From NCBI RefSeq assembly GCF_041260155.1, contig NC_091942.1, positions 15,431,001 to 15,495,000 of the forward strand: a stretch of 64,000 nucleotides of DNA, written 5' to 3'. The position numbers and the translations under genes are program-made. Each line of letters starts with the position of its first letter. Within the stretch, counting starts at the first letter, position 1. The notes below the pieces were generated by a model. It saw nothing but the letters and a program-made list of their open reading frames with translations. It did not search any database and was not told the origin of the DNA. Origin of the DNA: Ptychodera flava. Its lineage: Eukaryota > Hemichordata > Enteropneusta > Ptychoderidae. Positions 1 to 12,770 of this stretch are shown here, piece after piece.

Positions 1-414
1 ACAGTCACCTTTATGAGTTCAGTCTGTAACTCCATTAACCCATTCCCTCAGTACAATTTAAGAAAATTCACCAGATATGAAAAACATGTATTCAACCCCG
101 GTTGTAAACACGATACATGAAACCATCACAAAAATGAATTGATGGTCATGACCATTAACTCATTTTCACCATGGTTTCATTTAATTTGTCTAAAACCGGG
201 GTCTAATATATGCATGGTCACCCATTCATTCAGTATCTTTTGAACATATCAAACAATATAAGTATTATCTCATATCAAACAAAATTCATGAAAAATGGCT
301 GACTTTGTCCCTTTAAAGTTTTGACAACGAAAAGAGTGTCTAGTAAGCAGTATTGAGTGTTGCTGTGTCAGAACAAGCCTGTTCTATCATTGTGAAATTT
401 TTTCTCTCTTTCAG
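1..414. other. GSPT1 intron, upstream part cut by the window edge
   Basis: AT-rich intron ending in a pyrimidine tract and the acceptor TCAG at 411-414. No coding exon is visible. The stretch near 145-175 resembles the TTAA/ATGGTTT repeat family seen elsewhere in the window. Confidence 0.5.
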
Positions 415-3400
415 GTCATTTCAGCTCGTAAAGGTGAATTTGAAACTGGCTTTGAACGAGGTGGTCAGACGAGAGAGCATGCCATGTTAGCGAAAACAGC
501 CGGAGTTAAACATTTAATAGTATTAATCAATAAAATGGATGACCCTACGGTGGAATGGGCAGAATCAAGGTAAACTGTTATTGGCTATCATGTGAAGATT
601 AGTATATGAAAATCCAATCAGCTGCCTTCTTTTATGATGTTTAAACCTTTGAGCGCCAAAGTCAAGTTTTGTCACCTTTATAAAATATATCCCGGTCAAA
701 ATTTTCTAGATTTCCGCCAAAATTTTGATAAAAAACTGTAGCCCATGTAATGTAATGTCCATTTGGTCCAAAATTATCAAAAAAAATTTTGAAAAATTCT
801 CAAAAATTGGTAAACTGTTGCACTAAAATTTTGATGAGAAAAATTACAGCACTCAAAGGGTTAACTCCTTTGATGAAAGTGGTCAAAATTATATGTCTCA
901 GTACATGGAAAATTGCCCGAAGCTGTCATCAAATTTTGCATAGATTTTCCTTTAGAGCAAAGTCATTGAAAGTAAAAGATCCCATTTGTATGAATATGTA
1001 CCCATGCTGTCTGTGTTGTGAACATTAGATGCAATTTAATTTTAGTGAAACTTTTGCACATCATGCAGTGGGAATTCAGTGTAAGAGGTTTAAGTGAGAT
1101 TAAAACTATCTACTGTTGATTGACCAATCAGAGTGCTCAATTCAGGGTGTTTTATCTACTCGTAAAGCCTTGGTCACCAAATTCCAGAAACGAATGACAG
1201 CGCTGTAGTAAAGTACTGTCCAATCAAAAGTGAACATGTCATATTCTGTAGACATCTGGTACGTTTTAATATTCAAATTTGGTAACACAGCGGAAACCAG
1301 CTGCAACACAAAATCTGGTGTGCCCTAGGGCATTTATATAATGTGCCCTAAAGCATTTATAGGATGTTCCATTACACTGGAAGGCTATTTCACAAATAAA
1401 AGTTTTAATTCATATCCTAAACTGTTACATTGACAAGGGGACGGTTGACGTAACACATTGAAAACGAAAATATATCAGTTAGGGGCGATAGTTTTTTAAG
1501 TCGGATAAAACCCTCGTACTCGGGCTCTTCTGGTATATGAAGTCCAACCCTATGATAAAATGTCTCGGCCTGCGGCCTCGACATTTTATCATTGGGTTGG
1601 ACTTTATATACCAGAAGAGCCCTCGTACTCAGGCTTTATCCTATACGTGAAAGATAGTAGAAAAGTCATTTCTCCCCTCCTCACCTCCTTCCCTGAATAT
1701 GGATCCACCCACATTATTTAAAACAATGGAGGTATACCAAAGTCATGATTGTAAAAGGTTATATCACAGTATTGTGTTTGTGATGTTTTCTACCGACAGG
1801 TTTGAAGAATGCAAAGAAAAACTTATACCCTTTTTGAAAAAAGTTGGATTTAATCCGAAGAAGGATATCTTTTTCATCCCAGTGTCAGGAATGACAGGAG
1901 CTAATCTCAAAGAATCAGCACAAGATGTCTGCCCATGGTATAGGTGAGTTTGGTCTCAGATATGTTTTCAACATTAAGTCCAAAAACGATATGATTTATG
2001 GCAGTGATGAGACAACGCATGAGGATATGTCTGGCACAGAGAAAATAGGGTTGATATTTGGAATTATGGTCGGATAGCTATCCTTGAAAGTGTGCCTTTG
2101 CTGAAGATATTGAGTGTCTGTCCTAGACTTACCTTTTCCAGGGTGCTCTAGAATCCCTTTCTTGCCGTTTTGTGCAGGAAAGAAAAAAACAATATCAAGA
2201 GGTTTTTACCACTAAACTTTTCTCATTGAGTTGCTCTGACTGTTTGCACCACCTGCTGATTCAGTGCAATTAACTGTCATGATTGTAAATGCCAACTATA
2301 AGAAATGGTAGTTCTGTTGTTTTGGTATTTTCGCATTAAACCTTTGAGTTGCTTAATGTGTATGATTTTCATTTCAGTGGTTCAGCATTTATTCCATATT
2401 TGGAATCACTACCGCCATTAACTAGAAGTTCCGATGGTCCACTTAGGTTGCCTGTTACAGATAAATACAAAGTAAGTCTCACAGGTAGTCCCCCCAGCAT
2501 AGTTAAATTGAGCGACACCAAAGTGAGGGAATCAGTGCCCCTAAGTTGTTGATGGACAAAATGCTAGCCAACAACATTTGTTTTAGATTATAGTTCAAAT
2601 TAAATTCTAGTGTCGCCTGTTTCTCTATTTCAACCCTTCCACCACCATGGTTTGGTCCAAACCCATTGTTATCTATAGCAACTATGGACCTGTTTACAGA
2701 GTATCAGGGGTGGACAGGTTAATGTTAATGTTAACATCTGTACAGGCTGCCCTGCGATTTTCAATGGAAGTTTTATAAGGAATTCACTCATTCATACGCT
2801 TCAGAAAATGTGATGGTAAAATTGTTTAGTTAGCTCATTTGCACATGTTAAGTGAACATGAAAAATTGTTAAATAATTGACGTCTGTGACAGGTCTGGGT
2901 TTTTATGTGTCAAGCAAAAATTAAAGACTATGCAGGACAAACTGTCAATTCGTGTTACATTGTCACTGCCAGAATCTGTTGTAGAGAGGAAATAATAAAT
3001 AGTGTGTTCAGTGCAACCGTGATATTTATACGGATTCCCCATGCTGATGTAACAGTGTTGGAATTCTTCCTGTTCTTTGCTTGCAGGACATGGGCACTAT
3101 TTTACTCGGCAAAGTTGAATCTGGTAGTATTTCAAAAGGCCAGTCTGTTGTACTCATGCCCAACAAAGTAAGTATTGTAGCTACCATCTTTTGAAATAGA
3201 GTCATCAGTAGTTCATGTGGAAGGAAGCTGTACATTAGGTTCCTTGAATAAAACTTTGTTTGCTGTCAAACCTACCCTCCTGCCAGGATGAAAATAAACA
3301 CAGAAATAAAACTCAATATTCGTGGGAGGTATAAAGAAAGCAGCTGATTGATTTTATAATATCCTAAACACTGTTTTTCATCACTTTGTGTGAAAACATA

Positions 3401-6360
3401 CGCGCCCAAAGATGGCAAATAAAGAATTTATCAAAGTTACCATGCTGTGTATTTCAGATGGACAGCTGTATCTTTCAGACCACTGAAATATGAGTTTGGC
3501 CACGCTGTCCAGTGATGTCTTATTGTTTATTTGTATTAATGTTCAATAACCAGCAAGGTATTTTTTGATGTTGATAGTTTATCATTGGCCCATCTGTGAG
3601 TGAAACCATGTTTCTTTGTTCTTTGAAAAAGTACTTTAATTGACAATGTTCCAAAACTTGACTGAGCAGTCACCTGTACATGACATCCATTTGTCAAAAC
3701 CAGTGACAGTTAATCTCCACTTTTTTTTGCAGTCACAAGTTGAGGTCATAGCAGTTATTTCAGATGAAGAAGAAGTGAGTACGGCGTTGACCGGAGAAAA
3801 TGTCAAAATCAAGGTCAAAGGAGTTGAGGAAGAGGTGAGACACAGGACTTGGAGACAATCTCTATGCATTGCTTTGCAAAATTGCAAATATGTAGTCAGT
3901 ATGCTGTGTTCCTGATGTGTGACATAGTAGATCCATCGTAGATCACTTATGCAAAGGTGAAATATGAGGAAAACGTGAAATATTGATTTAATCCTTGCAC
4001 CACCATGGTTTGGCCCAAGCCCATTGTTATGAATGGTGATTGTGGACCTGTCTACATTGTGAATCAGGGTGAACAGGATAAGACATACACATATTCATAC
4101 TGGAATAGAGATGTACTTCTTAGGTTCATTTTGTCATAAATTATGAAAATGGCTATCCAGTGTCTGTTACTTGTGGTGTGATTATACCAGTTCTATCGTA
4201 ATGGTAATGTTTGTCATTGTCATACCCACAGGATGTCTTATCAGGCTTTGTATTATGCGATACAATCAATACCTGCCATACAGGGAAAGTCTTTGATGCA
4301 CAGGTAAGAATTTTTTCAGAGTGTTTTCATACGATTCTAGAACTATTGCAGTCTGACAGCTGACTAGTCATTTCAACATTTACCACCATGTGTACAGCGT
4401 GTTTATAAATTGTTTTGTACCAACCTCAAGAACTCCATATCAATGAGATGTCTTGAGAAAGCATTGTTTGTATATAGGTGGTGGGCCACATGCATGTGCT
4501 GCTTGGGGAAGTGTGTTTGTTCACAAGATAAAAAATGACAAGAAAGGAAAACTCACCAAAATGTCATCAACAGAAAATCTCTCATAACAAAAAAAAATCA
4601 GTCTTCTTCACAGCTTGGAAAAAATTGAGGGAATCAATTTACCTAACAATGTACAATTTGCATATTCTTTTGTTGTGGAAATGTATTCTTTTTATGATTA
4701 TTTACATATTACTAGATGTCTGGAAATACAGAGGGGTGGGACACTCCTCAAAATCCCTTGTGGAGAACCCTGGAAATCATACAAAATCATCAGAAAAATA
4801 AGAAAAGAATACAGCATGGAATAAAAATGCAAAAAAGTATTAAAACTAAATTTTGTTTTATTATACAGATTGTAATTATAGAATATAAATCTATCATATG
4901 TCCCGGTTTTAATGCAGTTATGCACATACATAGCTGTGTAGAAGAAGTTCAATTAGTGGTAAGTATGGTTAAATTCACAAATTATGTGTGGATGATGTGG
5001 TGTCACTGTGTTCTGTCTCAGATGAAATGCGGTACTGCTGTTGCGTGGTTTGAGTATAGGTTGTGTTGTTCGTTTCAGTGTGGACCGTTATTGTATTTGT
5101 GGATCAGAATGTGTGTGTTGATCGGATGTGTTTCTGGACAGTGGGCCAGTCACGTACACATTTACTTGTTGCTGTGCAGGAACTATGACAACTGCTACTA
5201 GTACTGGCTTGTCATGAGAAAGTTTAACTGTAGGATAGAAGGGAGGAGATATTTTGACCTTGAGCAACAAAGGGATTGCTTGTTGTGATTCGTCTTCTGT
5301 CAGCGTAAAATGTATGACCTGCATCCATCAGACTGATTCCTGATGACGTCAGAGTATTATTACTCGTATGGAAAATGTATATGTGTCCAAAACATTTTGA
5401 CAATCCTTTCAGAAACTTTAATAGAGGAACAATGCTTCAAAGATCAGAGCACAAGCGGCAGTAAAACACGAAGACAAAATGTGTCTGAATTTTTATCAGC
5501 AGCAACAAATGTCACATGTGCATAGCTATTTATAGTAACAAATCTATGATCGCAATCAGCACTGTCACTCTAAAATGTTACCCATTGTGTTCCTCACCAC
5601 ACATTCGCTCTTAGCTCTTGTTGACAGAAAATCTGGGGCTAAGGGCAGACAAATACCTAGATTTGTGAAATGATCAAATTGTTATCGCACGCGCATTGCT
5701 ATATATAGTAACAAATCTACAATCGTAATCAGCACTATTAATCTAAAATGTAACCTGTTTTGTTCCTTCCCCACGCAGTCTCTTCTAGCTCTTGTTGACA
5801 GGAAGTCAGGGACCAAGAGCAAACAAAAACCCAGATTTGTGAAACAGGATCAAATCGTTATCGCAAGACTAGAAACGGCAGGGGTCATCTGCATGGAAAC
5901 ATTTAAAGATTTCCCACAAATGGGAAGATTTACACTGAGAGACGAAGGTAAGATCTTTCCCTCGTTAAATAAAGTTTATGAAAAAAACATCAGACCTGTC
6001 AGCCAATCAGATTGAGTATAGTTTGGACTGTAGGCAGTGCTTGCCGTAACAGCCATATCACAGTGCCTTCAGTCCCGCTGGCACAATGTTGCCACACATC
6101 ATATTTTTGTTACAGCAACACCTATAAGCAACTTCTAATTGGTTTGTATCTCATTGTAGCCATTACATTAAAAAAGGACTACTTAAATTTACAGAAGTCT
6201 AAAAAGTAGTGTCGGAGCTTTCCCATTTTATTCTGATTTTTGTAGGAGACTGTGCCATAAATGTATATATTTGTATTTTAATACCTTTACTCATTCTACT
6301 TTGCACACTACAGGTAGAACAATTGCCATCGGTAAAGTTCTCAAGCTGATTGAGGACTAA
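415..6360 (+). CDS. GSPT1: Eukaryotic peptide chain release factor GTP-binding subunit eRF3 (3' part)
   Basis: eRF3 is the GTPase that partners eRF1 at stop codons in cytosolic translation termination. Nine exons join in frame: 415-569, 1800-1943, 2378-2471, 3087-3167, 3733-3834, 4232-4303, 4869-4958, 5779-5947 and 6314-6360, giving 317 residues and a TAA stop. All introns visible within the window are GT-AG. The first exon carries the tail of the G domain, with the GTPase motif NKMD at local residues 39-42, followed by the SGMTGAN loop. The rest is the two beta-barrel domains. The C-terminal stretch starting GRFTLRDEG, within about 22 residues of the stop, is the conserved eRF1-binding barrel. 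The N-terminal PABP-binding region, P-loop and switches must lie upstream of the window. HBS1L and eEF1A are less likely, because the order of motifs and residues follows human GSPT1 nearly throughout. The intron before exon 8 contains a dead duplicate of exon 8. Confidence 0.96.
641..864 (+). mobile_element. TTAA-flanked MITE, family 1, copy 1 (GSPT1 intron)
   Basis: A 224-base unit bounded by TTAA on both sides. Its ends are inverted: the left reads CCTTTGAGCGC and the right GCACTCAAAGGG. A diverged copy lies at 10567-10792, with shared inner stretches such as CGCCAAAATTTTGAT and AATTCTCAAAAATTG. TTAA duplications with CC(C)TTT ends fit a piggyBac- or Kolobok-derived non-autonomous element. 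It has no coding capacity. Confidence 0.7.
1503..1641. repeat. Near-perfect palindrome (foldback MITE) in GSPT1 intron
   Basis: The arms GGATAAA...GGCTCTTCTGGTATAT...GATAAAATGTC run in to a centre near 1571 (GGCC TGC GGCC) and are mirrored on the other side. Arm length is about 68 bases with only scattered mismatches, so a transcript would form a long hairpin. There is no coding content. The family is unknown to me. Confidence 0.75.
2630..2722 (+). mobile_element. Short TTAA MITE, family 2, copy a
   Basis: One of four about 92-base copies of a unit running from CCCTTTCACCACCATGG through AACCCATTGTTAT and GGACCTGTTTACAG to GGTGAACAGGTTAA. This copy is diverged at the left end. Confidence 0.65.
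3988..4081 (+). mobile_element. Short TTAA MITE, family 2, copy b
   Basis: Second copy of the short family, in a GSPT1 intron. The left edge is TTAA at 3988-3991; the right edge has decayed from GGTTAA to GGATAA. Confidence 0.65.
5525..5696 (+). pseudogene. Decayed tandem duplicate of GSPT1 exon 8 and its upstream intron
   Basis: About 173 bases are repeated directly next to the functional exon: 5525-5696 resembles 5698-5866 in both the intron part (shared ATAGTAACAAATCT) and the exon part (LALVDRKSG... to the IVIA region). The exon-like part, about 5606-5690, has lost the acceptor: the CCACGCAG of the real exon reads ACACATTCG here. It also carries a small deletion after the codons for FVK that puts a TGA in frame. 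This copy therefore cannot be spliced in as coding sequence, and the 5779-5947 copy is the working one. Confidence 0.85.
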
Positions 6361-6505
6361 GCTGACCTCTGACCCATGACACGCGACGTCACCAGCTAAA
6401 CTACTACAGGAAGACTAGATATAAAACGGACATTTTCAAAGAGTCAACAACAGGTTCAGTGGGAAAGAGCCATCTGTCATGCAAATTGTATTAGTAATAA
6501 GTGCG

Positions 6506-6511
6506 AATAAA
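6506..6511 (+). terminator. Candidate GSPT1 poly(A) signal AATAAA
   Basis: This is the first AATAAA after the GSPT1 stop, about 145 bases into the 3' UTR. Position and hexamer fit a polyadenylation signal. No transcript end is available to confirm it. Confidence 0.5.
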
Positions 6512-9500
6512 AAAATCATGCAAGATTCACTGGAAACAACAAATTGATGATCTTTGATAATTTTTGAATTTTTTTCACATGTCTCTGTATCGTATGAGGA
6601 GCGTCTTGATCCCTTAAAAGCAAGCCTGCCTAAAACTGTGAAAGAATCAAATGCTCAGCAAGTAAGCCTTATTTGACCTTACAAATCGTCCTGGCTACAG
6701 TGGTGTTTTGCTTCAATCCTTGTTCCACATAATAAACAAACATACTGGGGATAGTCTTGATAGGGTTGGTAGAATTATCTCCATCCCTACATAAGTAGTA
6801 CAACGGATTCCATATTGCAAATTTGTTGCCATCAAAATTTTATAAACATCGAAGTTTGGTTTAATAACGTCTACCTCATAGTTTTTGGTTAATCCAGTGC
6901 AGAGCTGCCAAACACCACTTTCTTCTTCAACTTCTCCCACTTGTGTCAGAAATCAGTTTTGCAAATGAATGGAATATCACAAACTGGTATCCCAGAAGTG
7001 AACACTAGATGGCGCTGTGGGGGCATTAGTGCCATTTGTCATGTGAGGTCATTGCCAAGCAGCGGGGAAAGGACACACTTTACACAGCAGTTTGGTCTGT
7101 TAAATACGGAATTTATATATGGGAATTAAGTTAGAACAAATTGACTGTAAAAGAATCTTATGAAAGGTCCCATCTCAGCCATTCAGACGACATCATGGGC
7201 AAAAAGGACACCTCTGTGCAAACTAGGCCGTTTAAAAGTTTACTCGGAACAGTTATCGTATGAGCACATCTTTGACCTGATCATTGCAGTTCCTTAATCT
7301 CACATCGGAAAATACTTGTAACTTTGAATATTTGTAGATATACTTGAACAGACTGTAGGTTTAACGTGAGATTGGAATTCATAAATCAAGATTTGAATGT
7401 GAAACATATAAGATAAATTTGCCTCTGTCACTTTTGATCACTTTTGCTCTTCACAAAAACACTTTGTCAGAAATCACAGCCACTGAGCAGACTTGACCTT
7501 TGCCCTTTTGGATTCTGCACTCGTCCAGCAGCCATCTTGGAAACCATTTAAATTATTTGTAGTATGGGTCTCTCTTACATATAAATATGATAATATAATA
7601 GAGAGCACCACAATTGGCATAAGCTGCCCCCCCTGAAATGAATGTCAACATTCTGTATATTGAGTCAAAGGGAGAGAGTTACTATATTTGAATATCTGTT
7701 GTCAGATGTTTTGTTAGAGAAACATGCTATTAAGAATGGTGAACAAGCTAGACAAATGGTAAGAAAACTGTCACCAAACCATAGTACTGTCTGTTCTTTC
7801 AACCCTGCTCTCAGACACCGTGTAAAGAAGACAGTATGGTCAGAAATATATGCACATGTATATGTATGAATAATTGTATCAGTGAAATGCCGGGCTTGAT
7901 ATTGTGATGTAGTCAAGTGAAGTGCAACTCTCATGTTGTACTTCAACACCAAATTCTGAGGTCAATCTTGAGAAGGTATTTCATATTTTCATGGCACTAA
8001 GCTTGCAGAAAAAAACATGACCATTCCTGCAATATTATGGTCTTTTTCACCCCAACTCAACTTCACAACACTTACATGACAAAAGAGATTTACAAGTAAT
8101 CTCACCTGTATTTTTTCCTTTTTTTGTGAGACTTCTGAATTCTGAATCAAGATTTGCATGTTCCAATCAGGGGCAGATGAGCTTTTTCAGTCAACACAAA
8201 AAATATCACAACAATTGGGTTTGAATGACAGAATTACATGTGTCAGGTTGTGTGAAATTGCATGCATGGTGGATCTTTGTCAGTAAAAATGCTGATGAAA
8301 AGATTGGACGTGCGAAAATGTCTAGAGCAGATAGATTTTATGCGGGGCGTGTTTTATTCATTAAAGGCTTATTGTAATTGAAATGCATCTGAAACAACAG
8401 ATGAGTCAATTCGACTGTGCAATAGCGATACCCAACAAACCGGTAATGTAAAAATTCAGTACAGCTGGAATTTCAATTGACAATATGATATTCATATTGC
8501 TTTAGGCATGTATAAAGATAGATCAACCGTATAGCAAACTGCCTGGAGGGTAGACGTTACTCAGGTTTTATCACCAGAACATCAAAACTCTGCATTCTGT
8601 TAAATGAAGGGACCGACGCCTCTCCAAATCATTTCAAAAGCATTGATTTGTTATTTGTAAGACAGAACCTGTTTAGGGACAAGTTGGGTGCTTTGCCAGC
8701 ATTGAAAATGTCCAACAATGTGTAACCATTAAAATTTCCTTTAAAACAAAACCGAAATGTATATTTTTTTTGCAAAATTCCTTCTGCATGGCAGCGTTTT
8801 GTTGCTGAACCAGTTTCTTGTAACAAGTTTATTCTTTGATCAGTTGTGGTCAAAAAATTAGATTTACAAATTGTTCATCGAAGAAAATGTGAAAGAATGA
8901 TTTTTTTTTCCCCTCTATACCAGCATTGCGTAGGGGAAATCTTGAGAATGAACGTTTAAGGATAATTACAAAGATTTTTCACTTCCATTGTACAATTTAT
9001 TATTTACGGATTTCTAGAAAACAAACTAGATGATGGGAGAAATGGGAATAACCTGAAGGTGTTGCTAATAAAACTGAAAATTATGAACATATCCCAAAAA
9101 TGCAATCTTTTAAGAAGTCTTACCAACGAAATGTGCCATTCAAATGAAAACTCAAAATGGTCCATTTTTTTTCTGATTTTGTAATGTCATCCGATGATAT
9201 TAGAGTCCCTGATATTCTTCTGTCGACTCTGAGTATCTCACAGGGGTATTACATTCATCGAGGCTTGCTGAACTTGACCATGTTCACTTAATTAGATTAA
9301 TGTCACATTTTTATACTTAAAAGATAAAAATTTGAGAAATTTCACAAGATAGAGATTTCAAAAACACTGCAGCAGCTACAGAATTAACGTTGTCTCTTAA
9401 TCTTGCAGAGTCAAGTGTCTACAAATTCTGAATTTCTTTCTTTCTTTCCGTTGTATAGTTGTGTTCTAATTATTTTCCAGTGCCTATATTTTCATAGGCC

Positions 9501-9831
9501 TATCAAAACCCAGGCCAGTTTTTTAGGTTTTGCTGGGTTTTTGTCCGTATAGGACCTGTAGGCCACGGCCAATGTTTTTGTAGTCACTGTAGTCTGTGAA
9601 GTCGGACATTCACTTGCTCTCCAATGTGAGAGTCAAAGAATAAAAACCCATGAAATCTTCTAAATTACCAATCACCTCCAAGAGTGTTTTGTGAAACAAG
9701 CAGAGAATAAACTTTAAAAAAAGAGTGAATGTATTTACTGAACTAGCAGTTTGTTTTTCCAGTTGTGGTATAAACAAAAGGAAGTGAGATTTCCTCTGGC
9801 ACAATTCAACAGAATAGTCATGTAGCCCTAG

Positions 9832-10192
9832 GTGTAGGTAAGGAATTCACCAATGCTACTGCGGTAGCTATTTGGACTCACAAGCTTTTACAATTCTTTC
9901 CTGATCTATCACTTGTAGGGGCTCATTTTATAGCTCTTTGTAGTATGCGTGTGAAAAAATTTCAATCTTTTTTTAAAATCAGAAATTTTATTTTTCCCCC
10001 ATAGAGTTCACACAGGGATGGCAGCCATTTTGAATTTCAAATATTGGTTAATGTCAGGCGATTTGTCACTCTGGTACCAAAATTTGCACCGCGGCCCCAG
10101 ATTTTTATTCATGATTTGGTATGCCTAAAATTTTCATGAGGAAAATTTGAGCTAAACGTTAAGTTTCACTTTCAAGGTGCATACTACCTTAA
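9832..10192 (-). mobile_element. TTAA MITE, family 3, diverged copy
   Basis: About 360 bases sharing with the 13445-13805 unit the block CATAGAGTT(C/A)ACACAGGGATGG, the phrase GCCATTTTGAATTTCAAATAT and the end GCATACTACCTTAA. The right edge is TTAA at 10189-10192; the left edge is worn. Confidence 0.65.
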
Positions 10193-10566
10193 ATCAGCTT
10201 TGGCCTTCATACTTTGGCTACAGATACCAAGTACAGTAAGACAGTCCAACCCCGAATACCATTATATGTACACTCACACTCCCCGGAGTTCATAAACTTC
10301 GATTAGCCAACAGAAAGATGTCAGATAATATTGGTCTGTTCATGGCCTATTTGCCTCTGCTGTTTTGTCTCATGAAATAGAACAGCAGGAAGATGGATTC
10401 ACCTTAATTGTTCAGTTCCATGGATTTCTAGCGTCCCAGGTGTTGGCAGTCTTTACCCATTTCACACTAATATTACAGCTGTTGTCCTGATTGTACCAAT
10501 GTTAAAGAAATTCCAATCTCACTATCACCAAGTTCGTGGAAATAGAATCACTCAAATTTTGCGTAA

Positions 10567-10792
10567 TTACATCTTTGAGCGCCAAAGTCAATTTTTGTCA
10601 CCTTTATAAACTGTGCCCAAGTCAAATTTTTTCAGATTTTCGCCAAAATTTTGATGAAAAACTGTAGCCAATGAAAATTGGCGTCTGTTTGGTCCAAAAT
10701 TATAAAAAAAAATTACAGAAAAATTCTCAAAAATTGTTGAAGTGTTGCACTAAAATTTTGGTGGGAAAAATAACAGCACTCAAAGGGTTGAA
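10567..10792 (+). mobile_element. TTAA MITE, family 1, copy 2
   Basis: Diverged full-length copy of the 641-864 unit, from CTTTGAGCGCC to GCACTCAAAGGG. The flanking TTAA has mutated on both sides. Confidence 0.65.
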
Positions 10793-12770
10793 ATAAAGAG
10801 GGGAATATAAATGTCAGGAGGAAGGTTACCCATCGTCAGTTCAGTTCTAGTGGCATCATCTAATAGTACAAGCAATCATGAAGATTTCAAATCTAAATTG
10901 CTTGCAAAGCTGGCAAAAATGACAAGATATGGCTGATTTCTGTTCAAAATGTTGTAGATGAGAAAATTTCGGAAAATGTATACCCAGCAGTTAATGCAAC
11001 AACATAGTGAACTTTGAATTGAGTTGACGATGTTTATTGCTGAAAACATGGCCATACATACACGTGGAATGCACTCCAATGTACAGACATGCCTAGCTGC
11101 GTGTAAAATGGAAAAGCCAGCCATCTTAAAACTCTTTAAGATGGTGCTAAACTAGCTTTTAGCCTTAAACAATTGACTGCAGAAGCCAGAGAGCTGTTCT
11201 GAAATCTCATTACATCAATACTGTTGGTGGTAGTGTGCACTGTGTGTTTATCACTTGCTCCATGCATGCTTGAACTTGACACAGCCTGTTGACTTGGCAA
11301 ACCTTGATGTACCATTATCTGTTCACTTTTCATAATTTCTGCAACTCTGTTAGAACATGAATGAAACAAAGTTTCTTGGACTACTTCCTAAAGTAGGCCA
11401 TTTAATTTCTATGTGGAGTTGAATTCATTTTCTATGACAAAGATTGGACTTCTCCTATAAATGCACCGTGTGTACTGGGCAGTTCAGAATTCTTCAGGAA
11501 CCATCGTGCGATAAGAAAATGCACTTCATATGCAGATCAGAATTACCAGAAATATTGTCAAAAATTACACTTATTCCGGCTTTTTGACTGATAAACCACA
11601 CCATGTGTTTTCTTTGGCCAAGAAATTCTGTACTTAAAATGATTGGTGTTTTCTTTCTATTTTCACCAGATATTTCACCTACAAACATGCAATTTTTTAC
11701 AATACAATCATTCCATCTTTCCATATACAGCCATGGTAAAATTCTTAAGCCTTACTGGGCATTAAAGTAGCATTGTAGAAAATATCTTACAAGGTCATGT
11801 TTGGCTAATGTGGCTCGTATTCTATGAAAATTTTAAATGAAATACATTCATTAAATTTATAAATATTGGCTCTGTGACAATTTTCTCTTTAGATATCCAT
11901 GTTCTTTTGAACTATTCATCTTGGTTTCATGATCAGATTTGTGATATTGAAAAGAATGAAGAAGAGACTTGTAAAGAATCTGTGCACCTATTCTTGATTT
12001 CTTTGTGTTATGGTCCCACATTTTGTTTCTGACCATAGAATATACCATATTTTTAACTATGTAGTTTTGATGCCAGCTTTTGAAAGCTCTGGCTTTTATT
12101 AGGAATAAATAGTACAAAAATTCTTTTCTTTTTAGTTTGACATCGGCATGACCTTTCACCTTTGACCTAGAAAATGGTACCCATCACCAAAGACAACTGA
12201 ATTAAAAAAGTTGGTATCAGAGTCATCAGCAAAGGTCGAGTGAAAATGATTTAGTTCTGACAGTCCAGCATCAATAAGCATTTGTGATCATTAACAAGAA
12301 GATTATTCACAATACAACAAACTGTTCACTAATCAGCATTTCCCAAACTTTCAATGAATTGAAACATCAGTTATACCTTCTGAGTCTTCTGGTAGCATAA
12401 TTACCATAATTCACTTTGAGAAAAAACAACAACATGAATATCATTTTTATGAATTACTGGTAAATGTTGCTCTTTTTCATAGGTTGGTTGCTAATCAAGT
12501 ATGCGCATCTTATTACATCAGAACCAATCAGATGTGATGTTTACACTGTTGCTGGATGACGTAAACATAAGAATCATTTTGTAATGCCTTGTACCGACGA
12601 TTCCGACTCTAACACCAACTTTTTGAAAACTTCTCCAAAGTCCACTCTTCCATCCCTTATGGAGCCACTAGAGGGCTCCCTACCTTGTAATTGTGGCTCG
12701 TCATTGCTAACAGAGCAATTTCCAAATAGAAAAATGTTGCATAAGCTTCCCTGTATAAAACATAGAATCA

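Larger units (their letters stand above)
6512..12770. other. Convergent intergenic region between GSPT1 and CANT1
   Basis: The 3' ends of GSPT1 (+) and CANT1 (-) face each other across 6.3 kb. I find no exon with recognisable coding sense on either strand; open frames are short and low in coding character. The region holds one family-3 MITE (9832-10192), one family-1 MITE (10567-10792) and the CANT1 3' UTR at its right side. A minus-strand AATAAA at 12095-12100 is a possible CANT1 poly(A) signal. The rest is unremarkable AT-rich DNA. Confidence 0.6.

Noticed and set aside
4716-5201. A 161-codon open frame in GSPT1
   Set aside because: It contains the true exon 4869-4958 extended into introns; the extensions have no homology sense.
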